Assembly (NCBI GenBank): GCA_002419445.1
Contig: DIGC01000064.1
Coordinates: 1 to 18,476 of the forward strand
DNA: 18,476 nt
Direction of reading: 5' to 3'
Source of the DNA: Caryophanales bacterium UBA5732
GTDB lineage: Bacteria; Bacillota_I; Bacilli_A; Izemoplasmatales; Hujiaoplasmataceae
The notes under the pieces were generated by a model. It ran no database searches and had not been told where the DNA came from. It saw only the letters and a list, made by a program, of their open reading frames with translations. This document shows, in pieces, positions 1 through 7,342 of the stretch. The position numbers and the translations under genes were made by a program. Position 1 is the stretch's first letter. The number at the start of each line of letters is the position of its first letter.

Positions 1-211
1 TCATAAAACTATTGGTTAACATATAAAGTACCGGATATAAATATACATATCCAAATGAGAATAATAAAGCGTAAATTAATAGTTCATAAACTAGACCATC
101 TGTGAATCTAACGCCCATAAATAATCTTTTTACTTTAATACCGGCGTGTGCGAAATCTTTCTTAAATAATAATTGAAAAATCTCTTTAATTGTTCTAAAT
201 AGTTTTCTCAT
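1..211 (-). CDS. Carbohydrate ABC transporter permease (MalG-like), N-terminal fragment
   Basis: The reading frame opens with ATG at 211-209 and runs off the window at position 1, giving 70 residues that start MRKLFRTIKEIFQLLF. After a basic amphipathic leader of about 45 residues comes a hydrophobic segment (LLIYALLFSFGYVYLYPVLYMLTNSFM). This matches the first membrane helix of MalG/CUT1-type inner-membrane sugar permeases, which typically read hxxLYPhhxxhxxSF. The start is fixed by AAAGAGG (226-220), eight bases upstream. The ATG overlaps the TGA stop of the preceding permease in an ATGA arrangement (208-211), so translation is probably coupled. It would pair with that permease as the second heterodimer subunit of the downstream importer. 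The EAA loop that contacts the ATPase lies outside the window. The family call rests on the first helix, position and pairing. Confidence 0.8.
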   Translation of the reverse strand, partial: MRKLFRTIKEIFQLLFKKDFAHAGIKVKRLFMGVRFTDGLVYELLIYALLFSFGYVYLYPVLYMLTNSFM

Positions 212-1203
212 GATCTTGACCTCTTTCTGGCGTTAAGTAAACCGACAAAGAGTAAAATAATCAATACCATGACAATAAAGTAAAGCCAAGAAAGCGCAGC
301 TGAGTATCCGTAACCATTAATCAAGGCGTCAGTGGATTCGCCCAGCATAACGTTCCTAATATAGATAATGACCTCATTCAAACTAAAGACGCTCATTGAT
401 ACGACTGTATAAATGATTGAGACTGAAATTAACGGCTTTATCGACGGTAAGGTAATCTTCCAGAAAGATGCCCATGGACCGGCACCGTCAACCATTGAAG
501 CTTCATATATTTCTCTGTCAATTTTCTGCAGACCAGCAAGTAAAATTAAGATCTGAATCCCCGCAAACCAAAGAACTAACAAGATGCGGTCAAAAAGTTC
601 TTGGATTGGGGTGGCGATTCCCGGACTAAAATTGTTTAAAATCATTCTGATAATATCGTATTCCCTGATTGACGGGAGGGTTGTTGCGCCTTGGCGCATC
701 AATTCCCCAATCACTGGACCGGAAATAATAATTACTGGCAAGAAAAATATTGTTCGCCAAATGCCTTTACCTTTAATGTTTTGATTAATTAAAAGGGCAA
801 TTATCAGCGCGAAGACAATTGTGATAGGAACATTGATAACTATTTCTAAAATATAACCGACTAAGATTTCAACGAAATAAGGATCATATAAGAAGGCTGC
901 TTTAAAATTGTTGATGCCTTGGAAAGTCATCTGTAAAGCCGCTCCATCCAATTTCACCTTAAAGAAACTTAAGTAAAGACTATAGAATATTGGGTATAGC
1001 GCAAAGATTAAATAACCGATAATCCAAATCAGTATAAAGGACAAACCAATTAAACTTTGACGTCTTCTGTTTGTAACTCTAATTTTGATAAATGAAAATA
1101 AAACCCAAGTATTATTTTTTGTGTTGATGATGAAATTATGACCTAAAGCATATTTAATCTTATCCAAAATTATTGAGATTTTAGCGAAAAAGCTTTTAAC
1201 CAT
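208..1203 (-). CDS. Sugar ABC transporter permease (MalF/CUT1-like), second pair
   Basis: A 331-residue integral membrane permease of a carbohydrate importer. It has a basic cytoplasmic N-terminal extension of about 50 residues, a first helix near residues 52-78, and about five further hydrophobic segments. The EAA loop that docks on the ATPase is clear near residues 232-257 (EIYEASMVDGAGPWASFWKI, then TLPSIKP), with the conserved Gly of the binding-protein-dependent permease family. I chose the ATG at 1203-1201 rather than the in-frame GTG at 1212, because a strong AGGAGG (1217-1212) sits eight bases before this ATG and the GTG would overlap it. The start overlaps the end of the DUF5696 gene by 8 bases and the stop overlaps the next permease start by 4. 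With that permease it forms the second membrane pair of this operon. Substrate cannot be read from the sequence; a glucan oligosaccharide is inferred from context. Confidence 0.93.
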   Translation of the reverse strand: MVKSFFAKISIILDKIKYALGHNFIINTKNNTWVLFSFIKIRVTNRRRQSLIGLSFILIWIIGYLIFALYPIFYSLYLSFFKVKLDGAALQMTFQGINNFKAAFLYDPYFVEILVGYILEIVINVPITIVFALIIALLINQNIKGKGIWRTIFFLPVIIISGPVIGELMRQGATTLPSIREYDIIRMILNNFSPGIATPIQELFDRILLVLWFAGIQILILLAGLQKIDREIYEASMVDGAGPWASFWKITLPSIKPLISVSIIYTVVSMSVFSLNEVIIYIRNVMLGESTDALINGYGYSAALSWLYFIVMVLIILLFVGLLNARKRSRS

Positions 1204-3544
1204 TATATTCACCTCCTAATGCATAATTAGCCGCTCCGACAGATAAGCCATCGACTAATTTATTTGTGGAAGTGTAGTTTATGTAAATTATAACTCCGTT
1301 TGAATAAGTGTTTTTAACAACACCTAATTCAACTACTTCTCTCGCTACTAAAGATTCACCGATAACGTGTTTTAAAGCATTATTGATGAAATTATATTCT
1401 TCAACGACGGTATCTTTCCAAAGCGAAAATTCAGAAGTATAGATATACTCAATATCAGTATTTTTAAGTTTTGATGATTCGTTCATCGTTAAAACATAAG
1501 CTGGATAAACATTAAAGTCAACTAATTGCAAAAGAAAATCTTGACCATAACTGTTAAAGTTTAAATAATCACTAAACATCGGTATTTTACCCATAAGCAC
1601 TATTTGTAAGACCGGAACCAAATCATCAAAATATTTTAATTGCGAGTTAAATAGCGGCGTCTTCATATAAGCTGACGTATATTTAAATGCATAAGCGTTC
1701 GGATAGTTGAAATTAGCTAAACCATCATACATTTCCATGATTTCTAAATAAAGTAAAATCGCGTCTTCTCTGGAATAATAATCAGAATCGTAATAACTGA
1801 AAAGCGTGTTTCCTAACATTTCAAATAAGACATCGACATTTAAGTCCTGATAATCAGCTAAATGATCTTCAGCCAAACGATAACTTGCGCTTGGATAAAG
1901 CAATGAAGCCGTGTCATAGACGCATGTCTCGCACTCCCAAGTCAAACGGAATCTGTCAATTCCTTTAGCGACATCTCTTCTTTCTAAAATTGAATCGGCG
2001 TTCTTAGCTCCGACAAGATAATTATTAACCAAAGACACTTCGGAAGTAGCTTGTAAATAAGCGATTAAATCAGTGAATTTACCTTTGGAGCCAATTGCAC
2101 TATCAAAGTCAATCGAACTAGGTAAATTACCGCTATATCCGCCATCATTCCAACCCATCAAAGTTGTATTAAAGTTTTCTAAACCTTGACTAAGGAAATA
2201 ATCGTGCATTTCATAGACATCGTCAACCGTAGCCATTTCAATTGTTTTTGTACCAAATAAGGCGTTCTTGGAATCAGCCATTAAGTAATTCAAATTAATT
2301 GGTATATCCGTCGAGATAGAAACTTCAGAAAAAGTCTCAAAACTATCTAAATATTCCCGATACTTATTGGCCATACCGACATAATTAGCTTCCTCGTTTT
2401 CCAATACTTTATAAAGCACTTCAATGTCGCTGGATGAAGTATCGGTATATCTAATCGCGCCGCCAGCCCCGTCACTTGTAAAACTTTGACGGAAAGTCTT
2501 GCGAATGTCAAACTTCGGAAATACTAAATTATAATCTAGATTATGGGCGCCATTTTGGAACATATAGAGTCTTGAAGAGTAATCTCCACCTTCAATAATC
2601 GCTAAAAGACCGTTCTGATTGACGCCATGAACCATGCCGAAAATCGGCATTGTCAAAGAGTAATTGGAAACAGTTTGAAAATTATCTTGTAAACCATAAT
2701 TTATGCCGTAGATTTGCGCCCTGTAAGGTGATTTATAGAGACCTTGATTATCTTCATATCTCACTAAGACACCGGCTCCATCAGGAATCATCATATAACC
2801 AGGAATTTCATCTAGTTTAGTAGCTCCTAAACCAGGGAATAAAATGATGCTAGAAAGTAAGATTTCTTCAGTTTGCTGTTCAGTAATTGATTCATAAGGA
2901 ATCATAGCTCTAATACCGTCTTCTTCTAAAGTTACGATTAAATCAAAGCCCATTCCTAATTCTGAATAACCGTATTCTTGAATATCTTCTAAAGTAAATC
3001 TTCCTTCTAAATAACCGGGATACATCGCTTTGCAGAATCGGCTTGAACAGAATCCGCCTAAAGAAAGCGATATTTTGATGCCGTTTTCGACTATTTCTTG
3101 TTCAGAGGTAAATGCAATATCGGTAATTCCGATATTTTCCACAATGTTCATACTTTTTGTCACTTGAATATACTCAATACCAATTCCCCCAGATAATAAC
3201 GGGTCATAAGTACCGGCGCTGACTCTGTCGATATTTGTGGAGAAAACATAACCTGTATTTTTGTTTTCAATCTTAAATGAAACAACTTCTTCATCGTAAT
3301 ATAGTCTTAAATTATCATTTTCCGCCACTAAAGCGTCATTAGATTTAATATCGATGAATAAATCAGGGTTAACTAATGAGAGATCGTCAGGTTTTGTGTA
3401 TCGCGAAGAATCAAGTTTTATCGACTCGATATAACTTGGTTGTTCCGCATCAGAGTTAACTTCATTAGAGACAATTGTTACGGTTGTAACTGTTGCTAGC
3501 GATAAAGAAGCGATTATTAGTATTTTTTTAAAGAGATTAAACAC
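1196..3544 (-). CDS. Exported DUF5696-type protein, candidate glycoside-hydrolase-like fold
   Basis: This 782-residue exported protein has an N-terminal signal or anchor helix (about residues 5-26, no lipobox). A beta-rich region follows (about 75-400) with the sequence family signature around 248-263 (PGYMMIPDGAGVLVRYED) and then INYG near 281-284. I recognise this as DUF5696, which I recall as occurring beside sugar ABC permeases in Paenibacillus and relatives; this is from memory and was not searched. Residues of about 415-700 look like a TIM-barrel-type region, with GWNDGGYSG at 464-472. A C-terminal beta module contains NGVIIYINYT (749-758), as seen behind glycosidase barrels. Its only cysteines are two pairs: C166/C171 and C538/C541. 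The start is GTG at 3544-3542 behind GGAGG (3558-3554), overlapping the upstream gene by 8 bases; the 3' end overlaps the next permease by 8. Enzymatic activity is not established; a polysaccharide-processing or binding role at the cell surface is inference. Confidence 0.8.
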   Translation of the reverse strand: MFNLFKKILIIASLSLATVTTVTIVSNEVNSDAEQPSYIESIKLDSSRYTKPDDLSLVNPDLFIDIKSNDALVAENDNLRLYYDEEVVSFKIENKNTGYVFSTNIDRVSAGTYDPLLSGGIGIEYIQVTKSMNIVENIGITDIAFTSEQEIVENGIKISLSLGGFCSSRFCKAMYPGYLEGRFTLEDIQEYGYSELGMGFDLIVTLEEDGIRAMIPYESITEQQTEEILLSSIILFPGLGATKLDEIPGYMMIPDGAGVLVRYEDNQGLYKSPYRAQIYGINYGLQDNFQTVSNYSLTMPIFGMVHGVNQNGLLAIIEGGDYSSRLYMFQNGAHNLDYNLVFPKFDIRKTFRQSFTSDGAGGAIRYTDTSSSDIEVLYKVLENEEANYVGMANKYREYLDSFETFSEVSISTDIPINLNYLMADSKNALFGTKTIEMATVDDVYEMHDYFLSQGLENFNTTLMGWNDGGYSGNLPSSIDFDSAIGSKGKFTDLIAYLQATSEVSLVNNYLVGAKNADSILERRDVAKGIDRFRLTWECETCVYDTASLLYPSASYRLAEDHLADYQDLNVDVLFEMLGNTLFSYYDSDYYSREDAILLYLEIMEMYDGLANFNYPNAYAFKYTSAYMKTPLFNSQLKYFDDLVPVLQIVLMGKIPMFSDYLNFNSYGQDFLLQLVDFNVYPAYVLTMNESSKLKNTDIEYIYTSEFSLWKDTVVEEYNFINNALKHVIGESLVAREVVELGVVKNTYSNGVIIYINYTSTNKLVDGLSVGAANYALGGEYNG
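1212..1217 (-). promoter_or_regulatory. Shine-Dalgarno AGGAGG deciding the permease start
   Basis: AGGAGG on the minus strand is separated by eight bases from the ATG at 1203-1201. It supports that ATG over the in-frame GTG at 1212, which would lie on the ribosome-binding site itself. It lies inside the end of the DUF5696 reading frame. Confidence 0.85.
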
Positions 3545-5570
3545 GATAATACACCTCCATTATCAGATCGTAAATTAATTTAAGCAATTCGTTTAAGAGA
3601 ATATAAACAATGAAAGTTCCCAGTAACATTAAAGCCATCGTAAAGAAGGAAATAAAGATTGAAGCAATCGTCTCTTTTACGTTATAGAAATGAGTTTCTT
3701 TAACCATAAAGAAGAAATAAATCACTGTCACAAAAATCGAAACGAACTGAATTAAAGAAATTACAAACGATTCGTTATATGTTAATCCTTGAGAAATAAT
3801 TGTTAAGATTGGTAAAATCAAGAAGAAAGGAGCTAAAGAGTAGATCGTCGTAATATAAATATCTTTAAATCTGCCTTCTCCTTCTCTAATACTACCGATT
3901 AGGTAGTTCGCAAAGACGAAGAGAATAAACGGTAAGAAGATTTTTGTTGCTTCTTCGACGACATTGATATTAGAGATAACTCTCATATTGAATAAAAAGC
4001 CGAAACTATAAATGTAAATTAAATATAAAAAGAAATAAATGAAAAGAATTATGGTTGCGGATAAATATCCAACTCGATTTTCCCGTTTAATGTAATATGT
4101 CGCATCTGACGGGTTCTTTAAATAAGTAAACAAGTATAAACATTCATCCAAGATTTTGCTTTTCTTCCTCAAGTACCTGACGCCTTTTTTCACTGGAGCC
4201 GTAGCGTATTTAAAATAATGAAGTTTTAAGTTGATGACATAAGCGATTAAGAAAGTAAAGAAAAAGACCAAGACAACCCAAACGTTATCAATCAAGTAAG
4301 CATTTCTTACTTCCCAGAAAGCGTCACTGTAGCCTTCCCTATCCATTGCTTTAGAATATTCTTCCATCGCTAAATCATATTGACCAAGGCTGTAATAAGC
4401 GTTCCCTAAGCCTTTATGAGCTAAGTCAAACATATCGTTCATTTTCAGTACTTCAAGCCAAGGATCACGACTGTCTATATAACGACCGTCTTGGTAAAGA
4501 AATAAAGCATGATGAACCATATCGGCGAAATCTGTTGGGGTAAAGATTTGCAATTCATTGCTGGACCCGTCTAAAACGTATAAGTTATATGAATCATCGA
4601 CGGCTATCGCTGAAGGTACATTGAACAGACCTTGAATTTGGTTACTTTCATCTTGTTCTCCAAAAGAAAACAAGAGATTACCTTCAATATCATACTCAGT
4701 GATTACACCGGATTTGGTAATCGTATAGATATTACCGATTGGACCGACATAAACATCTTGAAGATCCGGTAAGTTATATACTTCTCCTAGAAGATTTTCA
4801 CCGTTGATATTTAATCTTTTTACTCCCGTAGACTCTTCACCAAGAGTAATGGTATGGATTAATCCTCGATTATCGATTGCGACATTGGATATTTCAGCCG
4901 GAGAAAGTAAATACAGATTGTTTCTTTGTTCTTTAGTAAAGAAAATAAATTGCATTACCGTTCTAAAAGACGGTTGAATCGAGTTTGTTCCGAAATAGCC
5001 TAAGAATTCATTATCTTGAGTAAATTGAGCTAAACCTCTTGAACCATTGTTTAAAATATAAACGTTATCAGAGTTATCAGTAACAATCTTCTTCGGTTGG
5101 AATTCGTCATTACCAAAAAGCGGTGAAGATGGTTTTGTAAATTCTTGGAGGATTAGACCTGTCGGATCTAATTTATAGGCTTTATTCCCGCCTCTGTCAG
5201 CGACGTAGATATTTCCGGAATCATCAACATATACTCCTGTTGGGTTGATTAAAAAATCTTGACCGAGGACTAAAACATCTTGATTCTCTAAATTGAATTT
5301 AATTAGTTTACCGGTATTTGTATTGGTATTAGTGGAAACGATATAAACGTTGTCATTGGAATCGATATAGATATCATTAGGTTTATCTAATGGTTCTCCA
5401 TAAACTTCAGTTCGATTAGTCAAAGCCATATAAGCCGTTTGTGTTGGCACAAACCGCCCATTGGAAATTGTGAATGTATCGTATCTTACTCCTGATTCTG
5501 CAGTCACGGTAAAGGACATTTGTAAACCGATAACTAATGACATAATCAGGACAATCATTAACTTCTTCAT
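3537..5570 (-). CDS. NHL-type beta-propeller / TPR / Yip1-family membrane protein
   Basis: A 677-residue multidomain membrane protein. Residues 1-24 are a signal peptide. Residues 60-345 contain repeated units such as DDSGNIYVAD and DDSYNLYVLD, typical of NHL-like beta-propellers. Residues 352-423 resemble TPR helices (AHKGLGNAYYSLGQYDLAMEEYSKAM). One membrane helix follows (429-447), then a basic loop (450-500), then a Yip1-type module (about 485-665) with the entry motif LKNPSDATYYI and about five hydrophobic segments. By topology the propeller and TPR should be outside and the basic loop inside. It lies between one permease pair and the DUF5696 gene; its ATG overlaps the upstream TAA by one base (TAATG) and its 3' end overlaps the DUF5696 start by 8. 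This fusion is not a standard ABC component. A role in assembly or scaffolding of the importer and its surface proteins, or in sensing substrate, is inference. Confidence 0.85.
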   Translation of the reverse strand: MKKLMIVLIMSLVIGLQMSFTVTAESGVRYDTFTISNGRFVPTQTAYMALTNRTEVYGEPLDKPNDIYIDSNDNVYIVSTNTNTNTGKLIKFNLENQDVLVLGQDFLINPTGVYVDDSGNIYVADRGGNKAYKLDPTGLILQEFTKPSSPLFGNDEFQPKKIVTDNSDNVYILNNGSRGLAQFTQDNEFLGYFGTNSIQPSFRTVMQFIFFTKEQRNNLYLLSPAEISNVAIDNRGLIHTITLGEESTGVKRLNINGENLLGEVYNLPDLQDVYVGPIGNIYTITKSGVITEYDIEGNLLFSFGEQDESNQIQGLFNVPSAIAVDDSYNLYVLDGSSNELQIFTPTDFADMVHHALFLYQDGRYIDSRDPWLEVLKMNDMFDLAHKGLGNAYYSLGQYDLAMEEYSKAMDREGYSDAFWEVRNAYLIDNVWVVLVFFFTFLIAYVINLKLHYFKYATAPVKKGVRYLRKKSKILDECLYLFTYLKNPSDATYYIKRENRVGYLSATIILFIYFFLYLIYIYSFGFLFNMRVISNINVVEEATKIFLPFILFVFANYLIGSIREGEGRFKDIYITTIYSLAPFFLILPILTIISQGLTYNESFVISLIQFVSIFVTVIYFFFMVKETHFYNVKETIASIFISFFTMALMLLGTFIVYILLNELLKLIYDLIMEVYYRV

Positions 5571-6445
5571 TATTTGATACCCGAATGAGCCATGGTATTC
5601 ATGACTTTACCTTGCAAGAATATAAAGATGATAATGTTTGGCAAGAAACTGATCAAAGAAGCCGCAGCCATAATACCTTGTCCCGCTACGTTATTGCCAG
5701 TTCTAGCTCCTAATGTTGAGAAATAAAAAGCTAAAGTTTTCAGTGAATCGTCATTGACATAAAGAGTGGATCCTAAAGTGTCATTCCAAATCAATTGGAA
5801 GGATAAGATTCCGACTGTCGCAAGTGCTGGCGCGACAATAGGAATGATAATCTTTATGAATATTTGCATCTCGCTAGCGCCATCGATTTTCGCTGATTCA
5901 ATCAATTCGTTTGGTGTTTGGTCGATGAATTGTTTAACTAAGAATAGACCGACCGGCATCGCTAGAAGCGGTAAAATTAAAACTAAATAATTATCAATTA
6001 AACCAATTTTTGCGATTGTTAAATAACGAGGAATTGTAACTGCTATCGGCACAAACATCAATGCTAAATTATTTATTTCAAATAAGGCTTTTTTACCTTT
6101 AAATTTAAGTTTTGATAATGAGTAAGCTGCTAATGAAGTGAAGACAACGCTTAAGAACACCCCAACCGTGGTAACTAAAATACTGTTGAAAAGATAGCGG
6201 CTGAAAGGAATACCGGATTCAGAAGCTATAGTAAAAAGATCTCTAAAGTTATCCAGCGTAGGAACTTTAACAAAAAATTTAGGTGGGTAAGCGAATAATT
6301 CATTACTTGGTTTAAATGCATGGAAAATAATAAAAATAATTGGTAAAGCCACAAATAGAGTCATAGGAATTAAGAAAAGAAAGAATTTAACCTGACTCTT
6401 ATGAAATCTAGTTGGGTTGATTTTCATTCCTTGAAATGATGCCAT
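5570..6445 (-). CDS. Carbohydrate ABC transporter permease (MalG/CUT1-like), first pair
   Basis: A 291-residue inner-membrane permease of the length usual for MalG-type subunits. The first helix lies near residues 20-42 and ends in the family-typical FHAFKPSNELFAYPP, followed by the periplasmic-type loop and five more hydrophobic segments. The EAA loop is at about 181-206 (LIESAKIDGASEMQIFIKI, then IIPIVAPA), with the expected Asp-Gly-Ala. Start is the ATG at 6445-6443, preceded by AGGGTGA with five bases between; the gap to the upstream permease is only 12 bases. The stop TAA shares one base with the ATG of the Yip1 gene. It pairs with the preceding MalF-like subunit. No ATPase gene adjoins, so the energising subunit must come from elsewhere. 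Confidence 0.95.
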   Translation of the reverse strand: MASFQGMKINPTRFHKSQVKFFLFLIPMTLFVALPIIFIIFHAFKPSNELFAYPPKFFVKVPTLDNFRDLFTIASESGIPFSRYLFNSILVTTVGVFLSVVFTSLAAYSLSKLKFKGKKALFEINNLALMFVPIAVTIPRYLTIAKIGLIDNYLVLILPLLAMPVGLFLVKQFIDQTPNELIESAKIDGASEMQIFIKIIIPIVAPALATVGILSFQLIWNDTLGSTLYVNDDSLKTLAFYFSTLGARTGNNVAGQGIMAAASLISFLPNIIIFIFLQGKVMNTMAHSGIK

Positions 6446-6457
6446 CTACTTCACCCT

Positions 6458-7342
6458 CTAATCCCTTTCCCCAAAGAGCGACCAGGTCGCCTTGGAAATT
6501 GAATAGATAAGGATCAATAACACGACGCTAATTGCGGATGCATAACCCATTAAATAACGGATAAAGCCAAAGTCTTCAATATGGTTGACCAATAATTGAC
6601 CGGCATATTGAGGAGTTGGATTAGCACCTGAAAGTTGCACGCCGATTGCACCAACTTGGAAGGTGCCAACCACCGCCATAACTGCCCCGAACAGCATCTG
6701 CGGTTTCATTGACGGAATTGTTATATAGAAGATTTCTTGCCAACGATTTCTTAATCCGTCAACATAAGCGGCTTCATAAAGCGAAGGGTCAATATTTAAA
6801 ATACCAGCTAACATCGCTAAAAATCCTACCCCCATGCTTCCCCATAAACTAACGATGATCATGATGGTCATCAAATAATCAGGTGAAGTTAAAAATTGGA
6901 TTGGTTCTTCAATGAAACCGATATTCAATAATAAAGCATTTAAATAACCAGTTGAATCGCCCGAGAAAAGAACGGTCCAAATAACTCCCATCGCAATCCC
7001 CGCGGTCATCGAAGGGCTATAGAGAATTATCGCTAAAACAGTCCGGCTCTTATGGGGAATCTGAGCTAGCATCCAAGCTAGAATAAAGCTCAACATATAG
7101 CCGACAGGACCGACTATAAAGGCGAATTTAAAGGTGTTCGGCAAGACGTATTGCATGAAAACTTCGTCTCTTGTAAGAAGTTCAATATAGTTTTTTAAAC
7201 CGATTAAAGTCGGTGTTTCAATAGTGTTAAAGTAAGTAAATGATAAGACAATCGCAATAATTACCGGGATGATAATAAATGTTGTAAACAATACAACATA
7301 CGGCGTGAAGAACCACGCCGGATGGTTCATTCGTCTAATCAT
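6458..7342 (-). CDS. Sugar ABC transporter permease (MalF/CUT1-like), first pair
   Basis: A permease of 294 residues from the start chosen here. Six hydrophobic segments are visible, beginning with [20 protein letters not shown], and the EAA loop lies near residues 189-214 ([20 protein letters not shown], then TIPSMKP). Three in-frame starts cluster here: GTG 7351, ATG 7348 and ATG 7342. GGGAAG (7356-7351) sits eight bases before ATG 7342 and would be too close to the other two, so 7342 is preferred. That gives an 8-base overlap with the stop of the large binding-protein gene, the same overlap length as at two other junctions in this operon. It is likely the partner of the following MalG-like subunit and takes substrate from the large anchored binding protein just upstream; that assignment is by adjacency only. 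Confidence 0.93.
   Translation of the reverse strand: MIRRMNHPAWFFTPYVVLFTTFIIIPVIIAIVLSFTYFNTIETPTLIGLKNYIELLTRDEVFMQYVLPNTFKFAFIVGPVGYMLSFILAWMLAQIPHKSRTVLAIILYSPSMTAGIAMGVIWTVLFSGDSTGYLNALLLNIGFIEEPIQFLTSPDYLMTIMIIVSLWGSMGVGFLAMLAGILNIDPSLYEAAYVDGLRNRWQEIFYITIPSMKPQMLFGAVMAVVGTFQVGAIGVQLSGANPTPQYAGQLLVNHIEDFGFIRYLMGYASAISVVLLILIYSISKATWSLFGERD

Noticed and set aside
208..210. Mycoplasma-type recoding of TGA to Trp
   Set aside because: TGA closes the permease frame exactly at the ATGA overlap with the next gene, and Trp residues at conserved sites are encoded by TGG (for example the WND Trp codon at 17306-17304).
584..784. Short plus-strand open frame
   Set aside because: It lies wholly inside the well-supported MalF-like permease gene on the other strand and shows no ribosome-binding site or recognisable protein.
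5766..5990. Short plus-strand open frame
   Set aside because: It is the antisense of the conserved EAA-loop region of a permease gene, so coding on that strand is not expected.
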